NCBI GenBank assembly: GCA_963693025.1
Contig: OY843749.1
Span: forward strand, 496,001-560,000
Source of the DNA: JAHRAW01 sp963693025
GTDB lineage: Bacteria; Pseudomonadota; Gammaproteobacteria; Arenicellales; Poriferihabitantaceae
DNA length: 64,000 bases
Direction of reading: 5' to 3'
The notes below the pieces were generated by a model that had not been told where the DNA came from, searched no databases, and was given only the letters and a program-made list of their open reading frames with translations. Positions 18,697 through 28,724 of the stretch are shown one piece after another. The translations under genes were made by a program, and so were the position numbers. How positions within the stretch are numbered: the stretch's first letter is position 1; each line of letters starts with the position of its first letter.

Positions 18697-20208
18697 TCAC
18701 TTCGACTCGGCGCGGCGGATGAGCGGCGGCAACCGCGCGATGACATCCCGCGCCAGCACGCTGCGCTCGCCGGTCTCGGCGGCGGCTATGTCGGCGGCGC
18801 TCGCATGCAGCCAGACCGCGGCGGTGGCGGCGTCGGCGGCGGGCATGCCCTGCCCGATTGTTGATGCGACGATGCCCGACAGCACATCGCCCATGCCGGC
18901 GCTCGCCATGCCCGGATTGCCGCGGTCGCACAACCACAACGCCCCGTCGGAGTGCGCCACCAGCGTGCCCGCGCCCTTGAGGACGCAGATGCCGCCGAAG
19001 CGCGCGACGATTTCAGCGGCGGCGGCGGGGCGGTCGGCTTGAATGTCGGCGGGGCTTGATTGCAGCAGTCGCGCGGCTTCTCCCGGATGGGGCGTCAGCA
19101 CCCGGTTGGCGCGTTGCCGGGGGCGGGCGCGCGCCAGCCAGTTGAGGCCGTCGGCGTCCACCACCATCGGCAAATCGCAATGGATGAAACGCTCGAAAAT
19201 CCGCTCGCTCCATTCGGACTGGCCGAGACCCGGACCGAGCACGACCACATCGGCGAGCGCGCCGACATCTTCCGGCGCCATCCGAGCGGCGTCGGCGCTC
19301 ATCAACTCCGGGCGGTGAAGCGCGGCAAGGTCGAGGTGCGCCGCATCGCCGGCGAGGGTCACCAGCCCGCTGCCGCAGCGCAACGCGGCTTCCCCGGCGA
19401 GTAGCACGGCGCCGAGCATGCCGCGCTCGCCGCCGACCACCAGCACGCGCCCGGCGTCACCCTTGTGCATTTCGCGCGCGCGTTTTGCCAGTGTGGGCGG
19501 CTGAATGATGCGCGCCGCCGGCGGCACCGCGCGCCTCGCCTCGGCGGGAATCCGCAGGTCTTCGAAGATGATTTCGCCGGCGTGGCTGCGCCCGCGCCCG
19601 GTGAGCAGCCCGAGTTTCACGCCGATAAAGGTGACCGTCGCGTCGGCTACTACGCACGGGGAAAACGCGAAACCGGTGTCGCTGTGCAAGCCCGACGGCA
19701 TGTCCAGCGACACCACCGGCACGCCGCCGCTTGCGCCCGCCCGCGCCCGGTTGATGCGCGCAATCACCTCGGCGGCGGCGCCTTGCGGCGCGCGGCTGAG
19801 CCCGGTGCCGAACAGCGCATCCACCAGCAAATCCGCCGACGCAATCACCGCGCCGGCGTCTTCGACTTTTGAGACCGTGGTGCCGCCGTGGTCGTGATAG
19901 TCGCCGGCGGCGGTGGCGGCATCGGCGGTGGCGGCGTCGCCAGTGTTGTCGCCGCCCACGGCGAGCACGGTCACGCGGATGCCGATTTGGCGTGCGCATA
20001 ACGCGACCACGTAGCCGTCGCCGCCGTTGTTTCCGGGTCCGCAGACCACCACCAAATGCGCAACCCGGCTGGAGCGCTCCATCATCCGCTTGAACGCCGC
20101 CGCACCGGCGCGGCGCATCAGGGTGATGCCGGGCACGCCGTGTTGCTCGATGACGACGCGGTCGATTTCCCGCGTCTGGCGCGCGCAATAGATTTCCTCG
20201 GGAAGCAT
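18697..20208 (-). CDS. nnr: Bifunctional NAD(P)H-hydrate epimerase / ADP-dependent dehydratase
   Basis: Repairs hydrated NADH and NADPH. 503 residues: an N-terminal YjeF_N epimerase domain (VVCGPGNNGGDGYVVALCA, LVDALFGTGLSR, VVSLDMPSGLHSDTG) and a C-terminal dehydratase domain of ribokinase fold (HKGDAGRVLVVGGERGMLGAV, VVLGPGLGQSEWS, VLTPHPGEAARLLQ, CVLKGAGTLVAHSDG, GNPGMASAGMGDVLSGIVA). Upstream of tsaE with a 45-bp gap, as in E. coli yjeF-yjeE, and divergent from queG as in the E. coli yjeS-yjeF arrangement. Confidence 0.96.
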   Translation of the reverse strand: MLPEEIYCARQTREIDRVVIEQHGVPGITLMRRAGAAAFKRMMERSSRVAHLVVVCGPGNNGGDGYVVALCARQIGIRVTVLAVGGDNTGDAATADAATAAGDYHDHGGTTVSKVEDAGAVIASADLLVDALFGTGLSRAPQGAAAEVIARINRARAGASGGVPVVSLDMPSGLHSDTGFAFSPCVVADATVTFIGVKLGLLTGRGRSHAGEIIFEDLRIPAEARRAVPPAARIIQPPTLAKRAREMHKGDAGRVLVVGGERGMLGAVLLAGEAALRCGSGLVTLAGDAAHLDLAALHRPELMSADAARMAPEDVGALADVVVLGPGLGQSEWSERIFERFIHCDLPMVVDADGLNWLARARPRQRANRVLTPHPGEAARLLQSSPADIQADRPAAAAEIVARFGGICVLKGAGTLVAHSDGALWLCDRGNPGMASAGMGDVLSGIVASTIGQGMPAADAATAAVWLHASAADIAAAETGERSVLARDVIARLPPLIRRAESK

Positions 20209-20315
20209 GGCGGTGGCTGACTGAGCCGATGCGTTGATGGGTCGCTCTTCCCTATCAATAATTTTCTATAATTGCAAGTAACACCACTTGCCACCCGCCG
20301 CCCGCCGGCTTGCCG

Positions 20316-21419
20316 ATGCCTCAATCACCGCCCCGCGCTCCGCACGACTTCGCCAACCTCAGCGAATTGATCAAGGCGTGGGGCGCGCAGTTGGGGTTTG
20401 CGCATACCGCGATTAGCGATGTCGATTTGAGCGAAGCGGAGCGGCGACTCGCCGATTGGCTGGCGAATAATTTCCACGGCGAGATGGCGTATATGTCGCG
20501 CCACGGCAGCAAGCGCACGCGCCCCGGCGAGTTGGTCGCCGGCACCATCCGGGTGATTACGGTGCGGCTGGATTACCTGCCGCAGACGATGGCGGCGGCG
20601 GAGGCGGCGTTGTCCGACCCGGCGCTCGGCTATGTGTCCCGCTACGCGCTGGGGCGGGATTATCACAAGGTCATTCGCCGCAAACTGCAGCAACTGGCGG
20701 AGCGCATCAGCGCCGAGGCGGGCGCATTCGGCTATCGCGCCCTGTGCGACAGCGCGCCGGTGATGGAGAAGGCGCTGGCGCAGAAATCGGGGCACGGCTG
20801 GCTCGGCAAGCACACCAATGTGCTCAACCGCGAAAGCGGCTCGTGGTTTTTTCTCGGCGAGCTGTACACCGACCTGCCGCTGCCGGTGGACGCCCCGAGC
20901 GGCGCGCACTGCGGTAGTTGCACCGCCTGCATCGACGTCTGCCCGACCGGCGCCATCGTCGCGCCGTATCAACTCGACGCGCGGCGCTGCATTTCCTATC
21001 TCACCATCGAACTGCACGGCGCCATCCCAACACCCTTCCGCAAAGCCATCGGCAACCGAATATTCGGCTGCGACGACTGCCAACTGGTCTGCCCGTGGAA
21101 CCGCTACGCCACCCTCAGCGCACAACCCGACTTCGCCATCCGCCACCGCCTGGATGCAACCGCGTTGACCGAGTTGTTTGCCTGGGATGAGGCGGCTTTT
21201 GCGCGCTTCACCGAAGGCTCGGCGATTCGGCGAATCGGCTTCGTTCGATGGTTGCGGAATATCGCCGTTGCGCTCGGCAATGCGCCTTCTTCCGAGGCGG
21301 TCGTCACGGCGTTGCGGAGTCGGCGGGAGCATCCTTCCGAGTTGGTGCGCGAGCATGTGGATTGGGCGTTGGAGCAGCATGCCCCTATTGACTATATCAA
21401 TACAAACCAAGCGCGATAA
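20316..21419 (+). CDS. queG: Epoxyqueuosine reductase QueG
   Basis: Cobalamin- and iron-sulfur-dependent enzyme reducing epoxyqueuosine to queuosine in tRNA. The ATG at 20316 gives 367 residues. Motifs: YMSRHGSKRTRP, DYHKVIRRKLQQLAERI, CDSAPVMEKALAQKSGHGWLGKHTNVLN, and two ferredoxin-type clusters CGSCTACIDVCPTGAI and CDDCQLVCPWNR. The C-terminal extension has a HEAT-like repeat (RRIGFVRWLRNIAVALGNAPSS). It is divergent from nnr, as in E. coli. A TATAAT at 20267-20272 lies in the 107-bp divergent spacer, without a convincing -35. Confidence 0.95.
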   Translation: MPQSPPRAPHDFANLSELIKAWGAQLGFAHTAISDVDLSEAERRLADWLANNFHGEMAYMSRHGSKRTRPGELVAGTIRVITVRLDYLPQTMAAAEAALSDPALGYVSRYALGRDYHKVIRRKLQQLAERISAEAGAFGYRALCDSAPVMEKALAQKSGHGWLGKHTNVLNRESGSWFFLGELYTDLPLPVDAPSGAHCGSCTACIDVCPTGAIVAPYQLDARRCISYLTIELHGAIPTPFRKAIGNRIFGCDDCQLVCPWNRYATLSAQPDFAIRHRLDATALTELFAWDEAAFARFTEGSAIRRIGFVRWLRNIAVALGNAPSSEAVVTALRSRREHPSELVREHVDWALEQHAPIDYINTNQAR

Positions 21420-21503
21420 CCATTAGTCACGCCCGCGGTTTCCCCCTACCTTACCCGCCACCGCGCATCCCGCGGCAACCCCAAACCAACCAGGGTCATC
21501 ACC

Positions 21504-22352
21504 ATGCAATTCACCCACGAACGCGAATTCACCTACTCCCGCACCTACCGCGGCCCCCTCCGCTGCGTCATTCTCGACTGGGCGGGCACCACCATGGACT
21601 TCGGTTGCATGGCGCCCGCCGTGGTCTTCTGCCAGGTCTTCGAAAAAGCCGGCGTCCCTATCTCCCTTGAGGAAGCGCGCATCCCGATGGGGGCGCACAA
21701 GAAAGTCCATATCGGTCTCATCTGCGAAATCGCCAGCGTCCGCCGGCGCTGGGTCGAAGCGCACGGCACCGAGCCGACCGAGGAAGACGTGAGCCGGATG
21801 TTCGACGACTTCGTGCCGTTGCAAGAGGCGTGCCTGTCGGACTATTCGCAACTGATTCCGGGCACGCTGGAAGTCCTCGCCGAATGCCGCAAGCGCAACT
21901 ACAAAATCGGCTCCACTTCCGGCTACTTGCCGGGCATGCTGGCAATCAATCAGGCGGACGGCACCAAGCAGGGCTATACACCCGACGCCACCTTCGGCGC
22001 CGGCGACGTCAAGCGTGGCCGCCCCTTCCCGCACATGGTGCTGCGCAACCTGCTCGAACTCGACATCTCGCCGGTGCAGTCGGCGGTCAAAGTCGACGAC
22101 ACCCTGACCGGCATCGAAGAAGGCGTGAATGCCGGTTGCTGGGCAATCGGCTTGGCAATATCCGGCAATGAAGTCGGGGTTCAACTCGACGAGTGGAACG
22201 CCTTCTCCGAAGAGGTCAAGCAGAAACACCGCGACCGCATCTACCCGACGATGTATCAACGCGGCGCGCACTATGTCATCGACAGCATCGCCGATTTAAT
22301 CCCCTGCTTGGATGACATTGAATTGCGCATGAAGCGCGGCGACAAACCGTAA
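21504..22352 (+). CDS. phnX: Phosphonoacetaldehyde hydrolase
   Basis: HAD-superfamily phosphonatase that cleaves phosphonoacetaldehyde to acetaldehyde and phosphate, the second step of 2-aminoethylphosphonate use. 282 residues. VILDWAGTTMDFG contains the nucleophilic aspartate; MGAHKKVHIGLI carries the Schiff-base lysine of the cap; the Thr/Ser region IGSTSGYLPGM and VKVDDTLTGIEEGVNAGCWAIGLAISGNEVG (acidic motif IV) follow. The partner aminotransferase phnW is not adjacent; the class III aminotransferase at 2703 is not of the PhnW type. The gene ends before a strong terminator. Confidence 0.95.
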   Translation: MQFTHEREFTYSRTYRGPLRCVILDWAGTTMDFGCMAPAVVFCQVFEKAGVPISLEEARIPMGAHKKVHIGLICEIASVRRRWVEAHGTEPTEEDVSRMFDDFVPLQEACLSDYSQLIPGTLEVLAECRKRNYKIGSTSGYLPGMLAINQADGTKQGYTPDATFGAGDVKRGRPFPHMVLRNLLELDISPVQSAVKVDDTLTGIEEGVNAGCWAIGLAISGNEVGVQLDEWNAFSEEVKQKHRDRIYPTMYQRGAHYVIDSIADLIPCLDDIELRMKRGDKP

Positions 22353-22411
22353 CGCCGAGCATCGCCGACCCCGCCTCGCGCGTCATTGCGGGGCGGGATG
22401 GCGCGGATGGC

Positions 22412-22443
22412 GCAAGCGTTGCCGACACTCCGGCAACGCTTGC
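22412..22443 (+). terminator. Hairpin terminator after phnX
   Basis: GCAAGCGTTGCCG (22412-22424) and CGGCAACGCTTGC (22431-22443) form a perfect 13-bp stem with a 6-base loop. A short T run (22455-22459) follows after a GC-rich spacer. It lies between phnX and the methyltransferase gene, both on the plus strand. Confidence 0.75.
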
Positions 22444-22477
22444 GGTTGCGCGCGTTTTTCGCCACACTCGCGTAGAC

Positions 22478-23140
22478 ATGGAACCTGACTTCTGGCATCA
22501 GCGGTGGGTGGCGGGCAAACTCGGTTTTCACCAGCAAAAGGTCAACTCCCGGCTGAAGCAATTCTGGAACGCGCTTGCGCCCGCACCTGTGCGGGGCGCG
22601 AAGGCGCTGGTGCCGCTGTGCGGCAAGTCGCTGGATATGCTGTGGCTCGCGCAAAGCGGATACCGCGTAATCGGCATTGAAATCAGCGACATCGCCTGCC
22701 GCGATTTCTATGTTGAAAACCAACTGCGCTATGAGCGGATAAACCACGCGCCATTCGTCAAGTACATTGGCGACGACATCGAACTATGGTGCGGCGACTG
22801 GTTCGACTTGCAACCCGACGACCTGAGCGACGTCCATCTGGTCTATGACCGCGCCGCGCTAATCGCCCTGCCCGAGCCGATGCGAACCAACTACGCCGCG
22901 CATCTCGCCACGCTCCTGCAACCCGGCGCGCAAGTCTTCCTAATCAGCATGGACTACGACGAAAACAAAATGAAAGGCCCCCCCTTCTCCGTCCCGGAAC
23001 ACACGGTGCGCGACTTGTTTGAAAACAACTTCTCAGTAGAAATCATCACCCAATCCGCCGGTCCCGACATCGTAGGCCACCTCGCCGAGCGGGGGCTGGA
23101 TTGGTTGAATGAGAAGGTATATCGATTGCAGAGGTTGTAG
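22478..23140 (+). CDS. tpm: Thiopurine S-methyltransferase
   Basis: SAM-dependent methyltransferase of the TPMT family, 220 residues, starting MEPDFWHQRWVAGKLGFHQ. Signature regions: ALVPLCGKSLDMLWLAQSGYRVIGIEISDIACRDFY (SAM site), IELWCGDWFDL and VYDRAALIALPEPMRTNYAAHL. Bacterial members methylate thiopurines and are linked to tellurite/selenite detoxification. It starts about 35 bp after the phnX terminator and so probably has its own promoter, which I could not place. Confidence 0.93.
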   Translation: MEPDFWHQRWVAGKLGFHQQKVNSRLKQFWNALAPAPVRGAKALVPLCGKSLDMLWLAQSGYRVIGIEISDIACRDFYVENQLRYERINHAPFVKYIGDDIELWCGDWFDLQPDDLSDVHLVYDRAALIALPEPMRTNYAAHLATLLQPGAQVFLISMDYDENKMKGPPFSVPEHTVRDLFENNFSVEIITQSAGPDIVGHLAERGLDWLNEKVYRLQRL

Positions 23141-23287
23141 AAAATCAAACATCAATTCAAGAAACCCAGCCAAAAATATATTTCCCTTTCTCCTGTTTTC
23201 TAGTATAAACCCCGCCAGCCGTATTCGGGCGACACCGACTTAGCCCGGATTTCATACACCAACGCTCAATTACTGGAGAAGAGACCT

Positions 23288-26200
23288 GTGAACACACTCA
23301 ATCTGTTGCGCTCAATCACGCCCCCCCCATAAAATCAAATACTTACAGCCCCTTCTGTTTGTTCTGCTGTTAAGCAGTTCGACGGCTTGGGCGTATAAAG
23401 CCGGCGAGGGCGCCGATGATGTGCCCGATGGTATTCCGGAATACACCAATGTTCAGGGTTACCTGAGTGATCCTGAAAGGGGTCAACACAGATTCGTCCG
23501 CATCAACAACCGGTATTTTTCGACCTTCCAACTCAACGAATTTAATGGCCGGACTAGCGGAGGATTGACCGACGCCAATCTGATTACCACCTTTGCGGAT
23601 GTCAACGCCTATCTCGCCAACCCCAACAGCAATCAACTTTACGCGCAGATTGGCGACGGCATCTACCTCGTCTCGGTGCTTGAGTCGCGTCGCAACGCGG
23701 GCACGCTGAACGCCGATAACCTGCCAAGCCCGGTGACAACCGATTTTTCAACCACCGCCATCGGCGATTACGCCAGGGCAAAAGACTTTGATTCCACCGC
23801 CATTGGCTCGTCCGCGTATGCGGGAGGCCGGGATTCCACCGCAATCGGTCAGTATTCCGGCGCCTTTGAAACGCGAGGCCTGGCGGTCGGTGCCAACACG
23901 CGCAGTTATGGAGACCGCTCCACAGTGGTCGGGGGAAACACCCTCTCCTTTGGCAGGCAGTCGGTCGTGGTCGGAGTTGACAGCATTAGCTACGGCGAAC
24001 GCGCCACCGTGGTCGGGCAATACGGGCTGGCAATCGGTGACCGAAATTCGGTGTTTGGTCGCGGCGCGACCGCCGCCAACCTTGCGCCGGGCCAGGAGAT
24101 TGAAGACGCGGTTTCGGGACATAGCGGAATCGGCGGTTTGGTCGAATGCGCCCGCGAGCCGGATTTGAATGATGCCGAAAGTTTCGTCTCGGGCTGCTCA
24201 TCCTATTTGACTGATGCGGAACGTGGTGATGTGCGCCTGGCCGCGGAAACCGACGCCGGTGAAACCTTCCGCGCGGACATCCGAACGCGCCTGCAAGCCC
24301 GCCTGACTGCGCTTGAGGTCGGGCGCGCCACCGCCCTCGGCTACGCCGCACGCGCCACCGAAGACCGCGCCACTGCGGTCGGTCAGTATGCCCAGGCCAT
24401 TGGCGTGGACAGCACCGCCGTTGGCACAACCAGCATCGCGTCCGGTGCTTCAAGCACCGCAGTCGGCGTTTTTTCGTGGGTCACCGGCGACCACTCCACC
24501 GCTGTGGGCCGCTACGCGCAAGCGCTCGGAGAACACGGCGCCGCCTTCGGCAGGCACGCCAACGCCGGCGGTCTTTCCTCCGACTGGATTTATAATGATG
24601 CTGAGGAATATTTCGCCGACAACGACCGAACCCGCCACACCAACGTCATCATCGCCGGCAAGGTCTTCGCCACCAGCGCGTTGGAGGCTTTTCCCAACTA
24701 CGCTGATGCAGCCGCTTATCTGGCCGCGACCCGCGCCAGCGATGTCACGCACGCCGTCATCGCCGGCAAGTTATACGCCGTCGCGGATCTCGACGCGGTC
24801 ACCAGCCTCACCGACACCAACCTTCCCGGCGAAATCTATCAGCCGCCCAATCCGTTAAGCGGCGCAGCGCGCACGCTGGCGGCCGGCGCCAACAGTTTTG
24901 CCGGTGGCGAGGACAGCACCGCGCTTGGCGCGAATGCGCGGGCGGAAGCCGGTGATTCCACGGCGGTCGGACAGAACGCGCAAGCAATCGCCGATCGTGC
25001 CACCGCGGTCGGCGCCAATGCACAAGCGAAAGCCGAGCGTGCCACCGCAGTCGGTGCGCAAGCAAGAGCCGGCGAGCGTAGCGCCGCGGTCGGTCAGCGC
25101 GCCATCGCTACCGGAACCCGAAGCAGCGCTTTCGGACGCCAGTCCTACGCCGCCGATCGCAGCACCGCCACCGGCCACTATGCCTTTGCCCCGGCCGCCC
25201 GCAGTGATGCGTATGGAAATAGCGCGCTTGCCCTGGGTGAGCACAGCGTTGCGCTTGGAGGAAGCAGCCGCGCCGGCGGGCTGGGCTCCATCTACTACAA
25301 CTACGACAGTGTTGCCGATTACCTCGCCGACACCGAACGCGCCGCGGATATACGCGACAACTTTCCGGACGACAATCTGGTGGTAATTGCCGGCAATGTA
25401 TACGAAATCTCCGCGCTGGACGCCGTCACCGGCTTGACCGAAGCCAACCTGCCGGCGCCCATCATCGGCGCGACCGACACCACCGCCGTGGGCAACGCCG
25501 CGCACGCCACTGGTGATGAATCCACCGCCGTCGGCCAATCCGCGCAGGCGAGCGGCCAGGACAGCGCCGCATTCGGCGCCGACAGCATCGCGTCCGAGTA
25601 TGAAAGCACCGCGGTCGGCACCAGTTCCTGGGCGACCGGCGAATCCGCCGCCGCCTTCGGTTTTGACGCCGAAGCGCACGCCGAGGACAGCGCCGCATTT
25701 GGCACCGGCTCGCTGGCTGGCGGCACTTCCGCCGGCAAACAGTATGACGACGCCGAAGCCTATTTCGCCGACGCCACCCGGCTCGACACCGACGGCAATC
25801 CCGTGTTCACGCACGTAATCATCGGCGGCAAGTTGTATACCACCGCCGCGCTGGAGGCGCTGCCCAAATACACCAACGCCGCCTCCTACCTCGCCAACAC
25901 GCCGCCGCGCGGCGACAACACGCATGTCGTCATCAACGGCAAGTTATACGCGGTGGATGACCTCCAAGCGGTCGCCGGCCTGACCGACGCCAACCTTCCC
26001 GGCGAAATCGACCAGCCGCCCAGTCCGTTCACCGCCCCCGGCGCCGGCGCGCTCGCCATCGGCACCGAAAGCCGCGCCGACGGCGTCAACAGCATCGCGC
26101 TCGGCAAAGGCGCGCATGCCGCCGGAAACAACGCCATCGCCATCGGCGCCGGCGTGCGCGCCGCGGCCAATCAAGTGGTCATCGGCAACAACGCCCACAC

Positions 26201-28658
26201 CTACATCCTGCCGGGGCTGGCGGCCACGCAAACCACGCGCCCGGAAGTCGTGACGGTGGATGAAAACGGCGAACTGGTCGCCGATGGTGGCGCGCTGCAC
26301 CAACGCGTGGAAACCCTCGAAAGCACAATCGCAGGCGATGGCACAGGCACGGTGGACGAGGTTGCGCGGACTGCCGCCGCCACCGCTCAGGCGGAAGTCG
26401 ATGCGCTGGAAACCAGTGTCGGCACCGCCGACGATGCCGCCAGCGAAACCGGCTCGGTGTTTGCGCGCTCCAAAGCCGCGCAAGCCGATGCCGACACCGC
26501 ACAAACCGCCGCCGACACCGCGCAAGGCGAGGTTGATGTGCTGGAAACGCGAGTCGGCACCGCAGAGAGCGACATTGACGCGTTGGAAACCAGCGTTGGT
26601 GCCGCCAGCGATACCGCCAGCGATACCGGTTCGGCATTCGCACGCGCCAAAGCCGCGCAAGCCGATGCCGATACCGCACAAGGCGAAGTCGATGCGCTGG
26701 AGACCACGGTTAGCGGACACGCCGGACGGATTAGCGCTCTGGAAAATGCGCCCCCAGGTGAAGGGACAGACTCGACTGCCAGGGCCGCCGCTGCCGCCGC
26801 GCAAGCGGATGCCGACACCGCGCAAGGCGAAGTCGATGCACTGGAAACGCGAGTCGGCACTGCGGAAAGCGATATTGACGCGTTGGAAACCAGCGTCGGC
26901 GCCGCCAGCGATGTCGCCAGTGAAACCGGCTCGGCATTCGCGCGCGCCAAAGCCGCGCAAGCCGATGCCGATACCGCACAAGGCGAAGTCGATGCGCTGG
27001 AAACTCGAGTCGGCACCGCAGAGAACAATATTGACGCGTTGGAAACCAGTGTCGGCGCCGCCGGCGATGCCGCCAGCGAAACCGGCTCGGCATTCGCGCG
27101 CGCCAAAGCCGCGCAAGCCGATGCCGATGCCGCACAAACCGCCGCCGATACCACACAAAGCGAAGTCGATGCGCTGGAGACCACGGTTAGCGGACACACC
27201 GGACGGATTAGCGCTCTGGAAAATGCGCCCCCAGGCGAAGGGACAGATTCGACTGCCAGGGCTGCCGCCGCAGTCGCACAAGGCGAAGTCGATGCGCTGG
27301 AGACGCAAGTCGGCACCGCCGATGATGCCGCCAATGAAGACGGCTCAGCATTCGCACGCGTCAAGGCGGCGCAGGCGGATGCCGACGCTGCACAAGCCGC
27401 CGCCGACACCGCACAAGGCGAAGTCGATGCACTGGAAACAAGCGTGGGCACGAGCAGCGATGCGGCGAGCGAGACCGGCAGCGTTTATGCGCGCACCGCC
27501 CAGGCGCAAGCAGATGCCACGGCCGCCCGAACCGCCGCCGGAAACGTAGGCGACACCGCCAGCGCCACCGGTAGCGCGCATGCGCGCATTACCGATCTGC
27601 GAGCGGCGTGGACGGCGGCGGCGGACGACCCGGCGACTGCGGCGGCGGCGGCGGTATCGACCGCTAATCAGGCGATTACGGCGGCCGGGGAAATCGAGAA
27701 TGATGATTACGAAACAGTTGCCATGCAAGCCGTGCAGCAAGTGGAGAATCCTGACGACGACGTCGCCCCCGCCGATCAGCGCTTTGAAAGCGTTACTATC
27801 AGTGTGGGCGCGGGATCTCAGCGAGTCGTGTTGAAACTGAAAGGCGGCGCCACCGAGCAGATCGCGACGCTGGTTGCTTTGTTGAGCAGACAGCCCGCGC
27901 CCGGTGACCCGGTGACAGGTGCGAATGGAAATCCGGTCGGAACCACCTACACTGAGTTTAGCCAACTTGATCATGAGACGAACGGAGCAACCCCCACTAT
28001 GAGGCTTGCATATTTGTTTGAATCTCTCTACGGGAACCCGAGAAACGGTATTATCGACACTCCTGAAGCCGACAGTTACCGACCCGATGAGGACAGCATC
28101 TTCGGGCGACATCAGCGGGGTATTTTGCGCAGTGCGCAAGATGTGGCTCTGCTTGGCGACGGTTTTACTAACAGCGCCGGCACGCGAGTCACCATCACCA
28201 ATGAGCAAAAAGAAGATTTGACAAGAACCACACAAGGATACCGCAGAGCGCCTGACATCCATCCCACTAACGACTTGACCGCACCACGGACAAACGAGGA
28301 TCGCCGGGTGGTTGTTCAAGATACCAATAAAGACGGCACGATCATCTTGCGCACGATTGAGAACACCGCATTGTCCGGCAGAGATCCGCGCGTGGATGTG
28401 CTGAGCAAAGAGTTGAAGCAATCCGCCGCGAGTTCGGCGGCGTTAACCGCATTGCCGAACACGGTGCCGGGCGATGGAAACTTCTACCTCGGTCTCGGGC
28501 TGGGCAATTACCGCAGCGAGTCAGCAATTGCCATCGGCGTCAGCGGGCGGATGGAGTTGCAATCGGGGCGTTCTTTCTTTGCCAACGCCGGCGTCTCCAG
28601 CGCACTCAGTAATGACAGTTCGGCCAGCAGCCGGGTTGGTGTCGGCTGGTCTTGGTAA
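23288..28658 (+). CDS. YadA-like trimeric autotransporter adhesin; signal peptide out of frame in this copy
   Basis: Very large trimeric adhesin (Type Vc). The continuous body frame opens at 23421, too late to be secreted. A GTG at 23288 with ribosome site GGAGAAGAG starts MNTLNLLRSITPP, but the C8 tract at 23321-23328 shifts the frame into a stop. With C7 (or C10) it reads on through KIKYLQPLLFVLLLSSSTAWA, a complete signal peptide, into the body. Layout: head of YadA-type repeats (DSTAIG, RATAVG, ATGDESTAVGQSAQASG) from about 23740 to 26200, interrupted by an unrecognised repeated module; coiled-coil stalk (about 26290-27700, 'AAQADADTAQGEVDALETRVGTAE' units); C-terminal YadA anchor ending SSRVGVGWSW. 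Probably phase-variable; a homopolymer sequencing error is the alternative. Confidence 0.9.
23321..23328 (+). repeat. C8 homopolymer, candidate phase-variation switch
   Basis: Eight consecutive C residues 33 bp after the GTG start of the adhesin. Position arithmetic: the GTG (23288) and the body frame (23421) are 133 bases apart, one more than a multiple of three, so losing one C joins them. With nine C the frame ends soon after, at a TAA before the body. The tract follows codon ACG and precedes CATAAAATC. Confidence 0.85.
26390..27500 (+). repeat. Near-identical DNA repeats in the adhesin stalk
   Basis: Blocks such as GCGCAAGCCGATGCCGATAC plus GCACAAGGCGAAGTCGATGC recur near 26655, 26815, 26955, 27115 and 27375. 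A longer block encoding the ETTVSGH...GRISALENAPPGEGTDSTAR segment occurs twice, at about 26699-26775 and 27177-27255, with only a few differences. They encode the coiled-coil stalk and are close enough in sequence to recombine, which would change stalk length. Confidence 0.85.
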
Positions 28659-28724
28659 GTGGATTGCCGCGCGGCGTTTTTTTGCGGGGGTGTAAGCGCA
28701 AAGCGCGTTAGCGCCATGCGCGCG

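Noticed and set aside
25944..27308. Long open frame antisense to the adhesin stalk (454 residues)
   Set aside because: It mirrors the stalk DNA repeats, gives a repetitive Cys/Arg/Gly-rich translation, and the sense frame has clear domain structure.
23421..28658. Adhesin as an ordinary pseudogene
   Set aside because: The 5.2-kb body frame is intact to the membrane anchor, and only a homopolymer separates it from a good signal peptide, which favours a switch or a sequencing error over decay.
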